Source: Nostoc sp. CCCryo 231-06 (GTDB lineage: Bacteria; Cyanobacteriota; Cyanobacteriia; Cyanobacteriales; Nostocaceae). From it: DNA of 48,102 bases. Below, one piece after another: positions 18,268 through 27,058 of the stretch; positions within the stretch are counted from its first letter, which is position 1; every line of letters starts with the position of its first letter. Location of the stretch: the NCBI GenBank assembly GCA_023522315.1, contig JAHCSU010000155.1, forward strand, positions 1 through 48,102, given 5' to 3'. The translations under genes were made by a program, and so were the position numbers. The notes under the pieces are model-generated. The model was not told the DNA's origin. It saw nothing but the letters and a program-made list of their open reading frames with translations, and searched no databases.

Positions 18268-18849
18268 ATGGCTTTAACTGCTTCAACTATGTTGCCATTA
18301 GGCACAAAAGCACCAGATTTTAATCTACCGGAAGTAGTATCTGGAAAGGCAACTTCACTTTCCACCTTCGCAGATAAAAAAGCACTGTTGGTAATGTTTA
18401 TTTGTCGGCATTGCCCATTTGTAAAGCACATTCAACAAGAATTAGTGCAGTTAGGAAAAGATTATTTTACAAGTGATTTAGCGATCGTTGCCATCAGTGC
18501 TAACGATGCAAAAAATTACCCAGATGATGCGCCAGAGTCGTTACAAGCATTTGCCACAGAACAAGGGTTTAATTTTACCTTATGCTACGACGAGAGTCAG
18601 GAAACGGCGAAGGCTTACACAGCAGCTTGCACACCTGATTTTTTTGTATTTGATGATCAACGCCAACTTGTTTATCGGGGACAATTAGATGATAGCCGCC
18701 CCAGTAATGGTAAACCCGTAACAGGCGCAGATTTACGCGCAGCCATTGAAGCAGTGCTGGCAGGTAAACCTCTTACAAGCGACCAAAAGCCGAGTGTTGG
18801 TTGCAATATTAAATGGAAACCTGGAAACCAACCCAGTTATTTTGGTTGA
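18268..18849 (+). CDS. Thioredoxin-fold protein (AhpC/TSA-like redoxin)
   Basis: 193 residues. APDFNLPEVVSGKATSLSTF at the start, then ALLVMFICRHCPFVKHI with a CxxC redox motif (CRHC, ~48-51), AIVAISANDAKNYPDD, and the cis-Pro-containing TPDFFVFD (~119-126). The family (thioredoxin-like, related to peroxiredoxins and ResA) does disulfide exchange or peroxide reduction; the product has no signal peptide, so it acts in the cytoplasm. Close after the hli gene but separated by a terminator, so probably its own promoter. Confidence 0.9.
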   Translation: MALTASTMLPLGTKAPDFNLPEVVSGKATSLSTFADKKALLVMFICRHCPFVKHIQQELVQLGKDYFTSDLAIVAISANDAKNYPDDAPESLQAFATEQGFNFTLCYDESQETAKAYTAACTPDFFVFDDQRQLVYRGQLDDSRPSNGKPVTGADLRAAIEAVLAGKPLTSDQKPSVGCNIKWKPGNQPSYFG

Positions 18850-18862
18850 AAAAGATTTGGAA

Positions 18863-18900
18863 TTGGGCATAGGGCATGGGGCATAGGGCATGGGGCATTG
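18863..18900. repeat. STRR-type heptamer repeat (GGGCATA/GGGCATG)
   Basis: TTGGGCA, TAGGGCA, TGGGGCA, TAGGGCA, TGGGGCA, TTG: five heptamers in tandem between the convergent redoxin gene and the hypothetical gene at 18944. Confidence 0.75.
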
Positions 18901-18943
18901 AGTATTGGTAAAACTTTTCCCCACTCCCTACTCCCCATAACCA

Positions 18944-19456
18944 TCAATGTTTAATTTCCAAATTCAGTATGTAGCATCCTAATTGAACTTTTTCTGCCCA
19001 CAATTCATATTCCAGACGTAAATGTTCTGGCAAGGGATGTCCGTTGAGAATTAGGCTACTAGTAAAATTTCGTAAACGAATAGGATTGTTAGGTTGCAAG
19101 GACTCATTTGGCAACCAGTAGCGACTAATGCCATAAACGCCCCGTTCCCAAAAGTGACGGTAACTCACTTGAGCGTTACCTTGCATGGTCATGATGACCC
19201 GATAAGGGGAAATCTCCAGCCACAAAATTCTGGGACTGTTAGGGGCATAAGCTTTGCTCTTACTTTGGGGAAGTGTATCCTCTGGACTTACGACACTCTC
19301 TACTTCACAGCTAATTAGGGGTGGTGCGGTCAGCAGCAAGTGGAATCTATCAGTATCTTTTTGATACAATGTCGCGGCAGTTTCCACAACAGACCAGATT
19401 GGTAAGTCAGTGGAAATAAGTGATAAGCACACGGGCTTGCGGTGATGGGTCAGCAT
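18944..19456 (-). CDS. Conserved-looking hypothetical protein
   Basis: 170 residues, no recognisable catalytic motif, no signal peptide and no membrane helix. It has an all-beta look (SLISTDLPIWSVV, RFHLLLTAPPLISCEV, PRILWLEISPYRVIMTMQG, RLEYELWAEKVQLGCYILNLEIKH). Coding potential is supported by uninterrupted length and normal amino-acid composition. Function unknown. The ATG at 19456 is the first in frame. Confidence 0.65.
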   Translation of the reverse strand: MLTHHRKPVCLSLISTDLPIWSVVETAATLYQKDTDRFHLLLTAPPLISCEVESVVSPEDTLPQSKSKAYAPNSPRILWLEISPYRVIMTMQGNAQVSYRHFWERGVYGISRYWLPNESLQPNNPIRLRNFTSSLILNGHPLPEHLRLEYELWAEKVQLGCYILNLEIKH

Positions 19457-20108
19457 GGGAGCGATAAGGGCTAAAAGCTATTGAACAAAGTGAAATAGAA
19501 CACTCTAGCTGTCTAATAGGCCAGGGTAAGAAACTAAATAGTAAAACAGGCTTAATATTAATGAATCCGCTGATTTGTTAAGCTACACAGATACCAATAG
19601 AAACAGGTAGAATGTCAGCTTAGACACCAAAAACGTTACTTTCTCTAGAGAGAGCTAATTCGTAAGTAAAGCTTGTAAATATTCTAAGGCTATAGCCTCA
19701 AAACAGTGGGGTCTTTTTAGATGTTAAGAAACCTTCTTGAGGGAGACTTGCCGTAGATTTGAGTAAGTTTCATACAGCAAAAAGCAATAGGATACTAGGC
19801 AGAAAGTCACCAGCAGCGATTTTGTTTGTTGCTGCTGAACTTCCGGTGTATTCAAAAGCCAGTGTATCCTAATGTCGCCTTGTGTTATAACCGTAGAAAC
19901 TCACGAAGACCTTTCTCACAAGTTAATTATTCAATAGCCCCCTATTAGCTGCCTTTACGGGGTCATATCGAGTATTTGTACTGGATTACGTATATTTTGC
20001 AAAAATTAACGCTTTGAAATTTTTTACCCCAGATGAATGGCACTAAGTTCTGGGCTACATGTAATACTCATGAAGCGATGACGCGACAAGCGAACAAAAC
20101 AGTTAAGG
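19457..20108. other. Intergenic region, about 650 bp, nothing identified
   Basis: No convincing gene on either strand. It has moderate GC, and short self-complementary pieces (for example CTCTAGAGAG near 19643, GGCTATAGCC near 19689). I considered a structured RNA such as 6S or RNase P RNA but recognised no diagnostic segment. Confidence 0.4.
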
Positions 20109-20170
20109 AACGTGAATTAAATAAAATGCAAAACTTCATCCTGTATCTAGCTTCCCTCTGCTTTATAAGG
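20109..20170 (+). repeat. Dispersed 62-bp repeat, copy B
   Basis: Matches the reverse complement of 4722-4783 with one mismatch (core CTTCATCCTGTATCTAGC). The match stops exactly at 20170, where the hairpin-rich element begins. Sequence after that element (GGGGAGAGGTTGGGGGTGGG, from 20427) resembles the continuation of copy A, suggesting the element was inserted into this repeat. Confidence 0.75.
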
Positions 20171-20419
20171 CTACGGTGTACACACAAGTGCTGTCCACGT
20201 TTCAACTCTTTTACCCACATTTTTATCAGAGTTAAACTGTCATACTTACCGACATCCCGCCCAGAACTAAAGTTCAGGGCTAATAGCTGAAGTCCACGCT
20301 TTGTGGACTTCAGCTATTAGACTCGGAATAAATTCCGAGGCGGGATAGAAACGCAGCCATATATTTATTAATAAATTAATAAATATATGGCTGCGACAAA
20401 ACTTGTGTATACACGGTAG
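20171..20419. mobile_element. 249-bp hairpin-rich MITE-like element with 19-bp terminal inverted repeats
   Basis: Ends CTACGGTGTACACACAAGT (20171-20189) and ACTTGTGTATACACGGTAG (20401-20419) are inverted repeats with two mismatches. Inside are four stems: an outer ATCCCGCC/GGCGGGAT pair (20254-20261 with 20339-20346) enclosing a 5-bp GAACT/AGTTC stem (20264-20275), a perfect 17-bp stem with loop GCTTT (20281-20319) and an 8-bp CTCGGAAT/ATTCCGAG stem (20322-20339); then a separate perfect 19-bp stem (20352-20370 with 20377-20395). No coding capacity. No certain target-site duplication. Confidence 0.65.
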
Positions 20420-20451
20420 GCCGGCGGGGAGAGGTTGGGGGTGGGGTTCTT

Positions 20452-20577
20452 TCATTGCTCCAAAATTTGTCTCACTCTAACTAAGGCTTCCTCTCCACGA
20501 ATGGGTTCAAGACTTTCAATCAGCTTTTCTGCCAACAATGCTCTCGCTGCACTGGGCAAAGCTAAAGCTTCTTTCAT
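20452..20577 (-). pseudogene. Internally deleted addiction-module antitoxin remnant
   Basis: A 41-codon frame reading MKEALALPSAARALLAEKL, then IESLEPIRGEEALVRVRQILEQ. The first half is the start of the addiction-module (Unstab_antitox) family, normally about 70 residues; the end matches that family's C-terminal PGxEALxxVRxxLE segment, but the roughly 25-30 middle residues are missing. The toxin gene that usually follows (RelE/ParE type) is absent; repeats and the MITE-like element occupy that position. Confidence 0.55.
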
Positions 20578-20639
20578 GAACTTGCATCAACAGAAGTTTT
20601 TTTCTCCAACGAAACACACCGTATGTACCAAAAAACAAT

Positions 20640-20745
20640 GACAAATGACAAATACTTCTCTACGAGAGGCTGCGCCAACGACTTCTCTACGAGACGCTAC
20701 GCGTAGCTTGCTTCCCCGCAGGGGTACGCTCAGTACAAGTGACTA
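20640..20745. repeat. Interspersed Nostoc-type repeat cluster
   Basis: CTTCTCTACGAGAGGCTGCG and CTTCTCTACGAGACGCTACG lie in tandem, followed by GCTTGCTTCCCCGCAGGGG and CGCTCAGTACAAGT. The first unit matches 504-556 in reverse; the CGCTCAGTACAAGT piece recurs near 37310. Confidence 0.6.
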
Positions 20746-20749
20746 ATGA

Positions 20750-23404
20750 CTAATTAATCAAATCAACGATCGCCTTCACCAATACATCTGGATCTACTGG
20801 TTTAGAAATATGCATTTGAAATCCTGCTGCTAATGCTTGCTGCTGATTCATTTCCCCTGCATAAGCCGTCAGAGCGATCGCTGGTATCAATCCTCCTTGC
20901 CCTGGCGATCGCGCTCTCAATTCACGCATCAGCATATAACCGTCTGTCTTTGGCATTCCAATATCGCTAATTAAAACATCTGGTATCGACTCAGACAGCG
21001 CTTCTAATGCTTCCTGTGCTGAAGATACGGTAGTTACTTGTACACCGTAGTCTTGCAAAATAAAGCTAATTAAGTCGCGGATATCTGGTTCATCGTCTAC
21101 GACCAAAACTTGAGTATTGGAAAGGAGCGAGGATTCAGGCTCACAATCTAAAGACTCATTCTCTCCACGCGTCACCTGTTCACTTCTGACTAAAAGCGGT
21201 AGCTCAACAGTGAAAGTAGTACCCGCTCCTTCTCCAAGACTTTCGGCTTGAACATTTCCCCCATGCATCTCTATAACCTTACGCACGATCGCTAATCCTA
21301 AACCTAATCCACCAAATGTCCGGGTAGTTGTGCTATCAGCTTGGCGAAAGTAATCGAACACATAAGGCAAAAACTCTGGGCTAATTCCCTTACCTGTATC
21401 GCTGACCTGAATTTGAGCTTGATCACCAACTTCCATCAGTCGAATTTCTACCTGTCCGCCTGCTGGTGTAAATTTTACCGCATTGGAAAGTAGATTCCAC
21501 ACAACTTGCCCAAGCCGATTTGGGTCGCCCATCACTTGTCCCAAAGTGGGATCAAGTATCGTTTGAATTTGAATTGACTTAGCTTGTGCTGCAAGTTTTA
21601 CTGTCTCTAGTGCGGCTTCAACCACCGTTACTAAGTTTACTGGACAGATATTCAAGTTTAATTTTCCTTGGAGGATGCGAGACACATCCAACAAATCTTC
21701 AATTAGCTGAGTTTGTAACTTGGCGTTGCGTTCAATGGTTTCTAAGGCGTGGTTAGTGGTTTTTTCATCGAAATTACGAGTTCGCAACATTTTCGACCAC
21801 CCCAGAATAGAGTTGAGTGGGGTTCGCAGTTCATGGGAGAGAACCGCCAGAAATTCATCTTTGAGTGTGTTGGCGATTTCTGCTTCTTTGCGTGCTTTCA
21901 TTTCTCGTTCGAGGAGGCGATCGCATTCTTTCTCAACTGATTTGCGAGCGGTAATATCCAGTACAAAAGCAACACCATTATCCTTGGAGTCATTCAGCAA
22001 GGCTATCCCCAAAACAATTGGGACTCGTTTCCCGTCGCGCTGGAGATATTCTTTCTCATAAATTCTGGAAACTCCAGTGGTTTGCACTTCCAAAAGGGCG
22101 CGATCGTCTAAATCTTTATATTCAATAGGAGTAAGTTCTCTCCAATTAATTTTACCCAAGGTGGCAAACTCATCACGAGTGTAGCCAGCTGACTGGAGAA
22201 AGGCATCATTAGCATCAATAATAAAGCCATCCACATTCCAAAAAGCGACCCCGATTAAGTTGGATTCAAACAAACGCCGAAATCTAGCTTCACTTTCGCG
22301 TAATATTTTTTCTGCCCGTTTGTGTTCGGTAATATCACGAGAAACAGTAATTACGCCTTCAATAGTTTGGTGGGAATTCCGTAATGGTGTGAGGATGTAT
22401 TCATAATAATGCAACCCATCGGTGGTAAGATATTCACACTCATCCTTGATTGGCTGCCCAGTTTTCATGACAGCTTTTCGTTGATTATCTACTTGTTCTA
22501 TAAGGTCTGCGGGTACATTTAGGTCTTGCAAAGTTTTTCCGACAAGATCCTGGGGCTTGAAGCCTAATACTATAGCTCCATCACGACTGACATACTGATA
22601 GCAACCTCTGCCATTAAAGATGTAAATGTGATCAACTGATGCAGTGAGGATGGCATTTAAAATATTTGCCTGTTCTTGCACTTGCGTTGTGAGTTCACGA
22701 GTACTTTCTTCTGCTTGCTTGCAGACAGTAGTTTCCATACAAACGCCGATCATTCGCACCGCTTGTCCGCGATCGTCATAGATAAATTTTCCCTTGGCAG
22801 AAATCCAATGTACACTTTGGTCTGATCGAACTATGCGAAATTCATCGTTGTAGTCAGACTTTTGTTCTAAAGCGTGGGCGATCCCTTGCATTACAGATTG
22901 CCTGTCTTCAGGATAAACGCACTTCTGAAACGTTTCGTAAGGGCTATCAAAACTACCTGGAAGCACACCAAAAAGCAATTCATAATTTTCAGACCAGATG
23001 ACTTTATTGGTAATAATATCCCAATCCCACAAGCCCATCTGGGAAACCTCTAGGGCTAGCCTGAGCCGTTCTTCACTCTCCCTCAGCGACGCTTCTACCT
23101 GCTGTCGTTCTGCAATTTCTTGTTGGAGTTGTTCTAAAGTTACTGCCACTGTTGACACATTTAAGGTTGTGGATGTCCCCTGTTGAAAATGCCGCTTGAT
23201 CTCATATTCGACAGATTGAATATGGGGATATTCTAGTGCAAGCGCCAGTTTTTTTTCTAGCTCTATTACTTGCTCCTCAAGGGCTGCTTGCTTTTGCTGA
23301 TAAAATATTTCTGATTGCTCTAACTCAGCTACACGCTGCCGCAGAGCTACTAATTCATCAGTGACTTGAAAGTTTATTTTATCAACATTTTGCATCTTGC
23401 ACAC
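20750..23404 (-). CDS. Hybrid sensor histidine kinase with three PAS domains and receiver
   Basis: 884 residues, soluble. Order: N-terminal coiled coil (~15-60), PAS with PAC (~105-235, SQMGLWDWDIITN), second PAS (~245-365), third PAS (~370-490), HisKA with phospho-acceptor His in [15 protein letters not shown] (~524), HATPase (NLLSNAVKF, DTGKGI, GGLGLGLAIV; ~570-740) and a C-terminal receiver (VLVVDDEPD, phosphoacceptor Asp in LISDIGMP ~814, conserved Lys in ISKP). It autophosphorylates and passes the phosphate to its own receiver, feeding an unknown phosphorelay. Ligand not predictable. Stands alone; no DNA-binding regulator beside it. Confidence 0.95.
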   Translation of the reverse strand: MCKMQNVDKINFQVTDELVALRQRVAELEQSEIFYQQKQAALEEQVIELEKKLALALEYPHIQSVEYEIKRHFQQGTSTTLNVSTVAVTLEQLQQEIAERQQVEASLRESEERLRLALEVSQMGLWDWDIITNKVIWSENYELLFGVLPGSFDSPYETFQKCVYPEDRQSVMQGIAHALEQKSDYNDEFRIVRSDQSVHWISAKGKFIYDDRGQAVRMIGVCMETTVCKQAEESTRELTTQVQEQANILNAILTASVDHIYIFNGRGCYQYVSRDGAIVLGFKPQDLVGKTLQDLNVPADLIEQVDNQRKAVMKTGQPIKDECEYLTTDGLHYYEYILTPLRNSHQTIEGVITVSRDITEHKRAEKILRESEARFRRLFESNLIGVAFWNVDGFIIDANDAFLQSAGYTRDEFATLGKINWRELTPIEYKDLDDRALLEVQTTGVSRIYEKEYLQRDGKRVPIVLGIALLNDSKDNGVAFVLDITARKSVEKECDRLLEREMKARKEAEIANTLKDEFLAVLSHELRTPLNSILGWSKMLRTRNFDEKTTNHALETIERNAKLQTQLIEDLLDVSRILQGKLNLNICPVNLVTVVEAALETVKLAAQAKSIQIQTILDPTLGQVMGDPNRLGQVVWNLLSNAVKFTPAGGQVEIRLMEVGDQAQIQVSDTGKGISPEFLPYVFDYFRQADSTTTRTFGGLGLGLAIVRKVIEMHGGNVQAESLGEGAGTTFTVELPLLVRSEQVTRGENESLDCEPESSLLSNTQVLVVDDEPDIRDLISFILQDYGVQVTTVSSAQEALEALSESIPDVLISDIGMPKTDGYMLMRELRARSPGQGGLIPAIALTAYAGEMNQQQALAAGFQMHISKPVDPDVLVKAIVDLIN

Positions 23405-23579
23405 CGCTTATAACTAAACAATACCGATTTGAAGAGTAGGCATCCCCTAGCTTTAACAGTATGGATTTTTAAGCTAAAAAATGTAATCCGTCAAAAGGCG
23501 CATAAGCTTTTAACCAAAACACACTTTCTGAGATTAAGAGCTATGTCCCACGACAAGACACTTTGCATCCAATAATGAA

Positions 23580-24278
23580 TTATCTCTTCAAACGCATAAA
23601 ACCTGCACCCATTAATAATCCCACAACCTGTCCCCAGAAGACAACACCCGATTGGTTTACGCCAACAGGAGGAATATTTAAACTGCCTATGCCATAAAAT
23701 AATTGTTGCACAAACCACCAAAAGAGATAGAAAAAAGCTGGAAGTTCGATTGGGATATATAAGATTATTAGCGGTAAAATTGTGTCAATTTTAGCTTTAG
23801 GAAACTTCATAATATATGCTCCTAAAATAGCTGCGATCGCGCCATTGCTCCCAATCAATGGTACTGTCAAACTCGGTTCAGCCAGAACTTGCACTACCCC
23901 CGTCATTACGCCAGCAGCGAGATACAATCCGAGATAGCGTCTATGTCCCAGAATATTTTCGACAGTCTTACCAAAAACCCATAAAAATAACAGATTTCCT
24001 AATATTTGGCTAAAACTGCCATGTAGGAATATTGCAACAAGTAGTGAAAATGTCCGCCAAATTACAATTATCCAAGCAGCATTATTGTAAAATAATGCAT
24101 TTGTAATTGCCCCACTAATTTGGGCTGGAATTACACCCCAAATGTTAACAAAATAACCTAATCCGCCACTAAATTCTAGTTGAAGCTCCCATAAAAATAC
24201 GGCAACATTAATACCAATCAGCCAGTAATTAATAATCGGTTTAGTCCGGCAACGAATATTATCACTAATAGGAATCAT
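23580..24278 (-). CDS. Rhomboid-family membrane protein, probable pseudoprotease
   Basis: 232 residues, starting MIPISDNIRCRTKP like the cyanobacterial rhomboid family, with about six membrane helices and the conserved GNLLFLWVFGKTVENILGH and VTGVV-like segments. The catalytic positions are altered: GASGAIAG of active rhomboids reads GSNGAIAA, putting Asn where the nucleophile Ser belongs, and the WAHxGGF segment with the catalytic His reads WGQVVGL, with Gln. Intramembrane proteolysis is therefore unlikely; inactive rhomboids (iRhom/Derlin-like) act in membrane-protein trafficking, which is only an analogy. Its 5' region abuts a repeat element at 24283. Confidence 0.85.
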   Translation of the reverse strand: MIPISDNIRCRTKPIINYWLIGINVAVFLWELQLEFSGGLGYFVNIWGVIPAQISGAITNALFYNNAAWIIVIWRTFSLLVAIFLHGSFSQILGNLLFLWVFGKTVENILGHRRYLGLYLAAGVMTGVVQVLAEPSLTVPLIGSNGAIAAILGAYIMKFPKAKIDTILPLIILYIPIELPAFFYLFWWFVQQLFYGIGSLNIPPVGVNQSGVVFWGQVVGLLMGAGFMRLKR

Positions 24279-24282
24279 ATCA

Positions 24283-24433
24283 ATACGCTTCGGTTAAGGT
24301 TTTTCGATGAAAATTATAGATCACAAAGATCCGATAAATCATCACAAAGACGCGATAAATCGCCGTCAAGACAAAAGACTTATTATTGTAAAGACGGCGA
24401 TTCATCGCGTCTCTTGTCTTAACCGAACAGTAT
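24283..24433. mobile_element. 151-bp MITE-like element with 16-bp terminal inverted repeats
   Basis: Left end ATACGCTTCGGTTAAG (24283-24298), right end CTTAACCGAACAGTAT (24418-24433): inverted repeats with two mismatches. Inside, 24348-24367 pairs with 24393-24412 over 20 bp with one mismatch. Non-coding. The end motif also occurs alone at 30864-30879 and 34101-34116. Confidence 0.6.
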
Positions 24434-24563
24434 TGGGAATCATAGATTAGTCATTACTCATTAGTCATTAGTTATTCTCCTCCTACCTCCACACTCCCTC
24501 ACTTCTCCTTAACGTGTGGCAAGATTGAAATCAGATCGCATCGCACTTAACTAGGCAAACAAG

Positions 24564-26699
24564 ATGCTAGGAAACACACTTGTAGGAAGATACCAAATTA
24601 TTAGTAACTTGGGAGGTGGGGGTTTTGGTGAAACTTTTGTGGCAAGTGATACCCAATTACCCGGTTCACCTCTATGTGTCGTTAAGAAACTTAAACCCCA
24701 GGCAAGTGATCCCGTAACTTTGGAAACAGCTAGGCGTTTATTTGATACGGAAGCACAAGTTCTGTATAAATTAGGAACTCACGATCGCATTCCCCAACTT
24801 TTAGCTTACTTTGAGGAGAAAGCCGAATTTTATCTCGTACAAGAATTGATCGAAGGGCATGACTTGAGTCTAGAATTAATCCCAGGTAAAACCTGGAGTC
24901 AAGAGCAAGTAACTTCACTTTTACAAGAACTTTTGACAATCTTAGAATTTGTCCATCAACAGAATGTAATTCACCGTGATGTCAATCCGCGAAATATCCT
25001 CAGACGAGAACCAGATGGCAAATTAATTTTAATTGATTTTGGTGCAGTTAAACAAATTACTACCCAGGTGATTCTTCCCGAAGGCTCAATTAAAGGTACT
25101 GTTGCTATAGGTACACCTGGATATATTCCTGGAGAACAAGCTCATGGTACGCCAAAATTAAGCAGTGATATCTATGCTACGGGAATAATAGCTATTCAAG
25201 CTCTCACTGGATTATCACCAGAAGAAATAGTAAAAGATGCCGATACTAATGAAATTATCTGGCAGAATCAAGCCACGGTAACGCCAGAATTCGCTCAATT
25301 TTTAGATAAGATGGTGTGCTACGACTTTCGCCAACGCTATCCTTCGGCAACAGTGGCATTACAAGCGCTGAAAGAGTTAACACAACCACCCGCCCAGACA
25401 ATTGCATTAACTCCTATTTCCTTGCCCAAAAATATCAACAAACCTCAACCTAAAAAAGGTATATTGGGTAAAATTTTACTAGCAATATTTTTAATTGGGG
25501 TTAGCACAATAGCATCAATATTTATTTTAAATCACATTAATTCAAATAACGCCATAGAATTATCCAAACAAGGAAATACCCTTTTTGATTTGCAACGCTA
25601 TCAAGACGCATTAGAAATATATGAAAAAGCCGTTAATATTAGACCAGATTATGCTCAAGGCTGGAATGGACAAGGTAAAACGCTGTCTAAATTAAAAAAA
25701 TACAAAGATGCGCTAGCGGCGTATGATAAAGCAATTCAAATTCAGCCAGATTATTTTGAAGCTTGGAGTGGACGAGGCTTTGTATTAGGAAATTTACAGC
25801 GATATCAAGAAGCGATCGCGTCTTTTGACAAAGCCTTACAATTAAATAATCAAAGCTCGGAAGTCTGGAATGCTAAGGGTGAAGCTTTTAGTAGTTTAAA
25901 TCAATATGACCAAGCAATTAAAGCTTATGAAAAAGCGATTGAATTTAAACCAGATAATTACGAAGCCTGGTATAAAAAAGGATTAGCTTTACAAAATTCT
26001 AACCGATACGAAGAAGCGATCGCAGCTTATGAAAAAGTCGTAGATTTAAAACCAGACTACGAGCAAGCCTGGTATAATTGGGGAAATTCTTTAGTAAATT
26101 TGCGACGCTACCGAGACGCATTTACAGCTTATGATAAAGCTGTACAATACAAGTCGAATTATTATCAAGCCTGGTTATCCAGAGGTAATGTACTACTGAA
26201 TTTACAACGTTATCCAGAAGCGATTGAATCTTTTAATCAAGTAATCAAATATAATCCTGGTAATTATCAAGCATGGTATAATCTAGGTTGGTCGCTGCAT
26301 CAAACCCAACGCTATGAAGAAGCAATAAAAACTTATAAAAAAGCAGCAACACTTAAGCAAAAAGATTATCAACTGTGGTATAACTTGGGTAATTCGCAAT
26401 ACATCTTGCAAAAATACGAAGATGCGATCGCGTCTTATAATAAGGCAGTTCGTTATAAACCAGACCATTCTGAAAGCTGGTATAGCAGAGGCAATGCGCT
26501 ATTAAATTTGAAACAGTTTAAAGATGCGATCGCGTCTTACGATCAAGCAATAAAATACAAGCCTAATTACCAACAAGCAATAGACGGGCGCAATCAAGCC
26601 CAAATTCAACTACAAGGCGAAATATCAAAGCCTAAACCTGTAATTGTGCCAGTTCTGCCATTTCCTAATGCTACTAATTCACCACAAACGACACCCTAG
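24564..26699 (+). CDS. Ser/Thr protein kinase with ten TPRs; altered catalytic Lys
   Basis: 711 residues. Kinase domain ~1-275: glycine loop LGGGGFGETF, ATP Lys in CVVKKL (~41), catalytic loop HRDVNPRN (137-144), DFG (158-160). The Lys normally found in HRDxKPxN is Asn141. One membrane helix (~300-322, ILLAIFLIGVSTIASIFIL), then ten 34-residue TPRs (~330-680) with RYxEAIxxYxKAIxxxPDY consensus, and a short Pro/Thr tail. The TPR part probably lies across the membrane from the kinase and binds partner proteins. The catalytic Asp is intact, so activity may be reduced rather than absent. Confidence 0.93.
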   Translation: MLGNTLVGRYQIISNLGGGGFGETFVASDTQLPGSPLCVVKKLKPQASDPVTLETARRLFDTEAQVLYKLGTHDRIPQLLAYFEEKAEFYLVQELIEGHDLSLELIPGKTWSQEQVTSLLQELLTILEFVHQQNVIHRDVNPRNILRREPDGKLILIDFGAVKQITTQVILPEGSIKGTVAIGTPGYIPGEQAHGTPKLSSDIYATGIIAIQALTGLSPEEIVKDADTNEIIWQNQATVTPEFAQFLDKMVCYDFRQRYPSATVALQALKELTQPPAQTIALTPISLPKNINKPQPKKGILGKILLAIFLIGVSTIASIFILNHINSNNAIELSKQGNTLFDLQRYQDALEIYEKAVNIRPDYAQGWNGQGKTLSKLKKYKDALAAYDKAIQIQPDYFEAWSGRGFVLGNLQRYQEAIASFDKALQLNNQSSEVWNAKGEAFSSLNQYDQAIKAYEKAIEFKPDNYEAWYKKGLALQNSNRYEEAIAAYEKVVDLKPDYEQAWYNWGNSLVNLRRYRDAFTAYDKAVQYKSNYYQAWLSRGNVLLNLQRYPEAIESFNQVIKYNPGNYQAWYNLGWSLHQTQRYEEAIKTYKKAATLKQKDYQLWYNLGNSQYILQKYEDAIASYNKAVRYKPDHSESWYSRGNALLNLKQFKDAIASYDQAIKYKPNYQQAIDGRNQAQIQLQGEISKPKPVIVPVLPFPNATNSPQTTP

Positions 26700-27058
26700 T
26701 ACAGCGTGGCGTCAATAAAGATACCATTTCATTATAGCCAGAAACCCCAAAATTAAAGCTTTTTGACTTTTGACACTTCGACTTCGCTCAGTGTTAACTT
26801 TTGAATGCGTGACTTCCGCCTTGCGGTACTAGTACATTAACAATTCGGAATTCCGAATTGTTAACAACACTTCTTATAGCCAATAATTGGAATTTTAGTT
26901 GATTTTAAAGAATATCAACTAAAAACTTATAATACACGCCGTTACTATAAATTTATTGTTTATTTTATCAACAGCTGTGAGCATCGGTAGTTTCTTGGGC
27001 AATCTAAAGATAACCTAGAATTTCTTCTTGCCGAACTATGCCATTAAGGAGCTAACCC
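26700..27058. other. Intergenic region, about 360 bp
   Basis: Contains a CGACTTCGCTCAGT repeat fragment near 26778-26793, a perfect 28-bp palindrome (26837-26864) and an AT-rich promoter-like region before the sensor kinase. The AAGGAG Shine-Dalgarno at 27046-27051 ends it. Confidence 0.5.
26837..26864. repeat. Perfect 28-bp palindrome
   Basis: TTAACAATTCGGAA is followed immediately by its own reverse complement. As DNA it is a symmetric site (operator-like); as RNA a tight hairpin without a T-run. It lies about 140 bp after the TPR-kinase stop and 195 bp before the sensor kinase start. Confidence 0.6.

Noticed and set aside
19457-20108. Candidate housekeeping RNA (6S, RNase P, tmRNA) in the gap
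   Set aside because: No diagnostic conserved core recognised on either strand; left as unexplained intergenic sequence.
20033-20290. 85-codon frame spanning the hairpin element
   Set aside because: Crosses the boundary between the 62-bp repeat and the MITE-like element; encoded by repeats.
20171-20419. Retron msr-msd or IS200/IS605 end structure
   Set aside because: No reverse transcriptase, TnpA or TnpB gene nearby; the paired terminal inverted repeats fit a MITE better.
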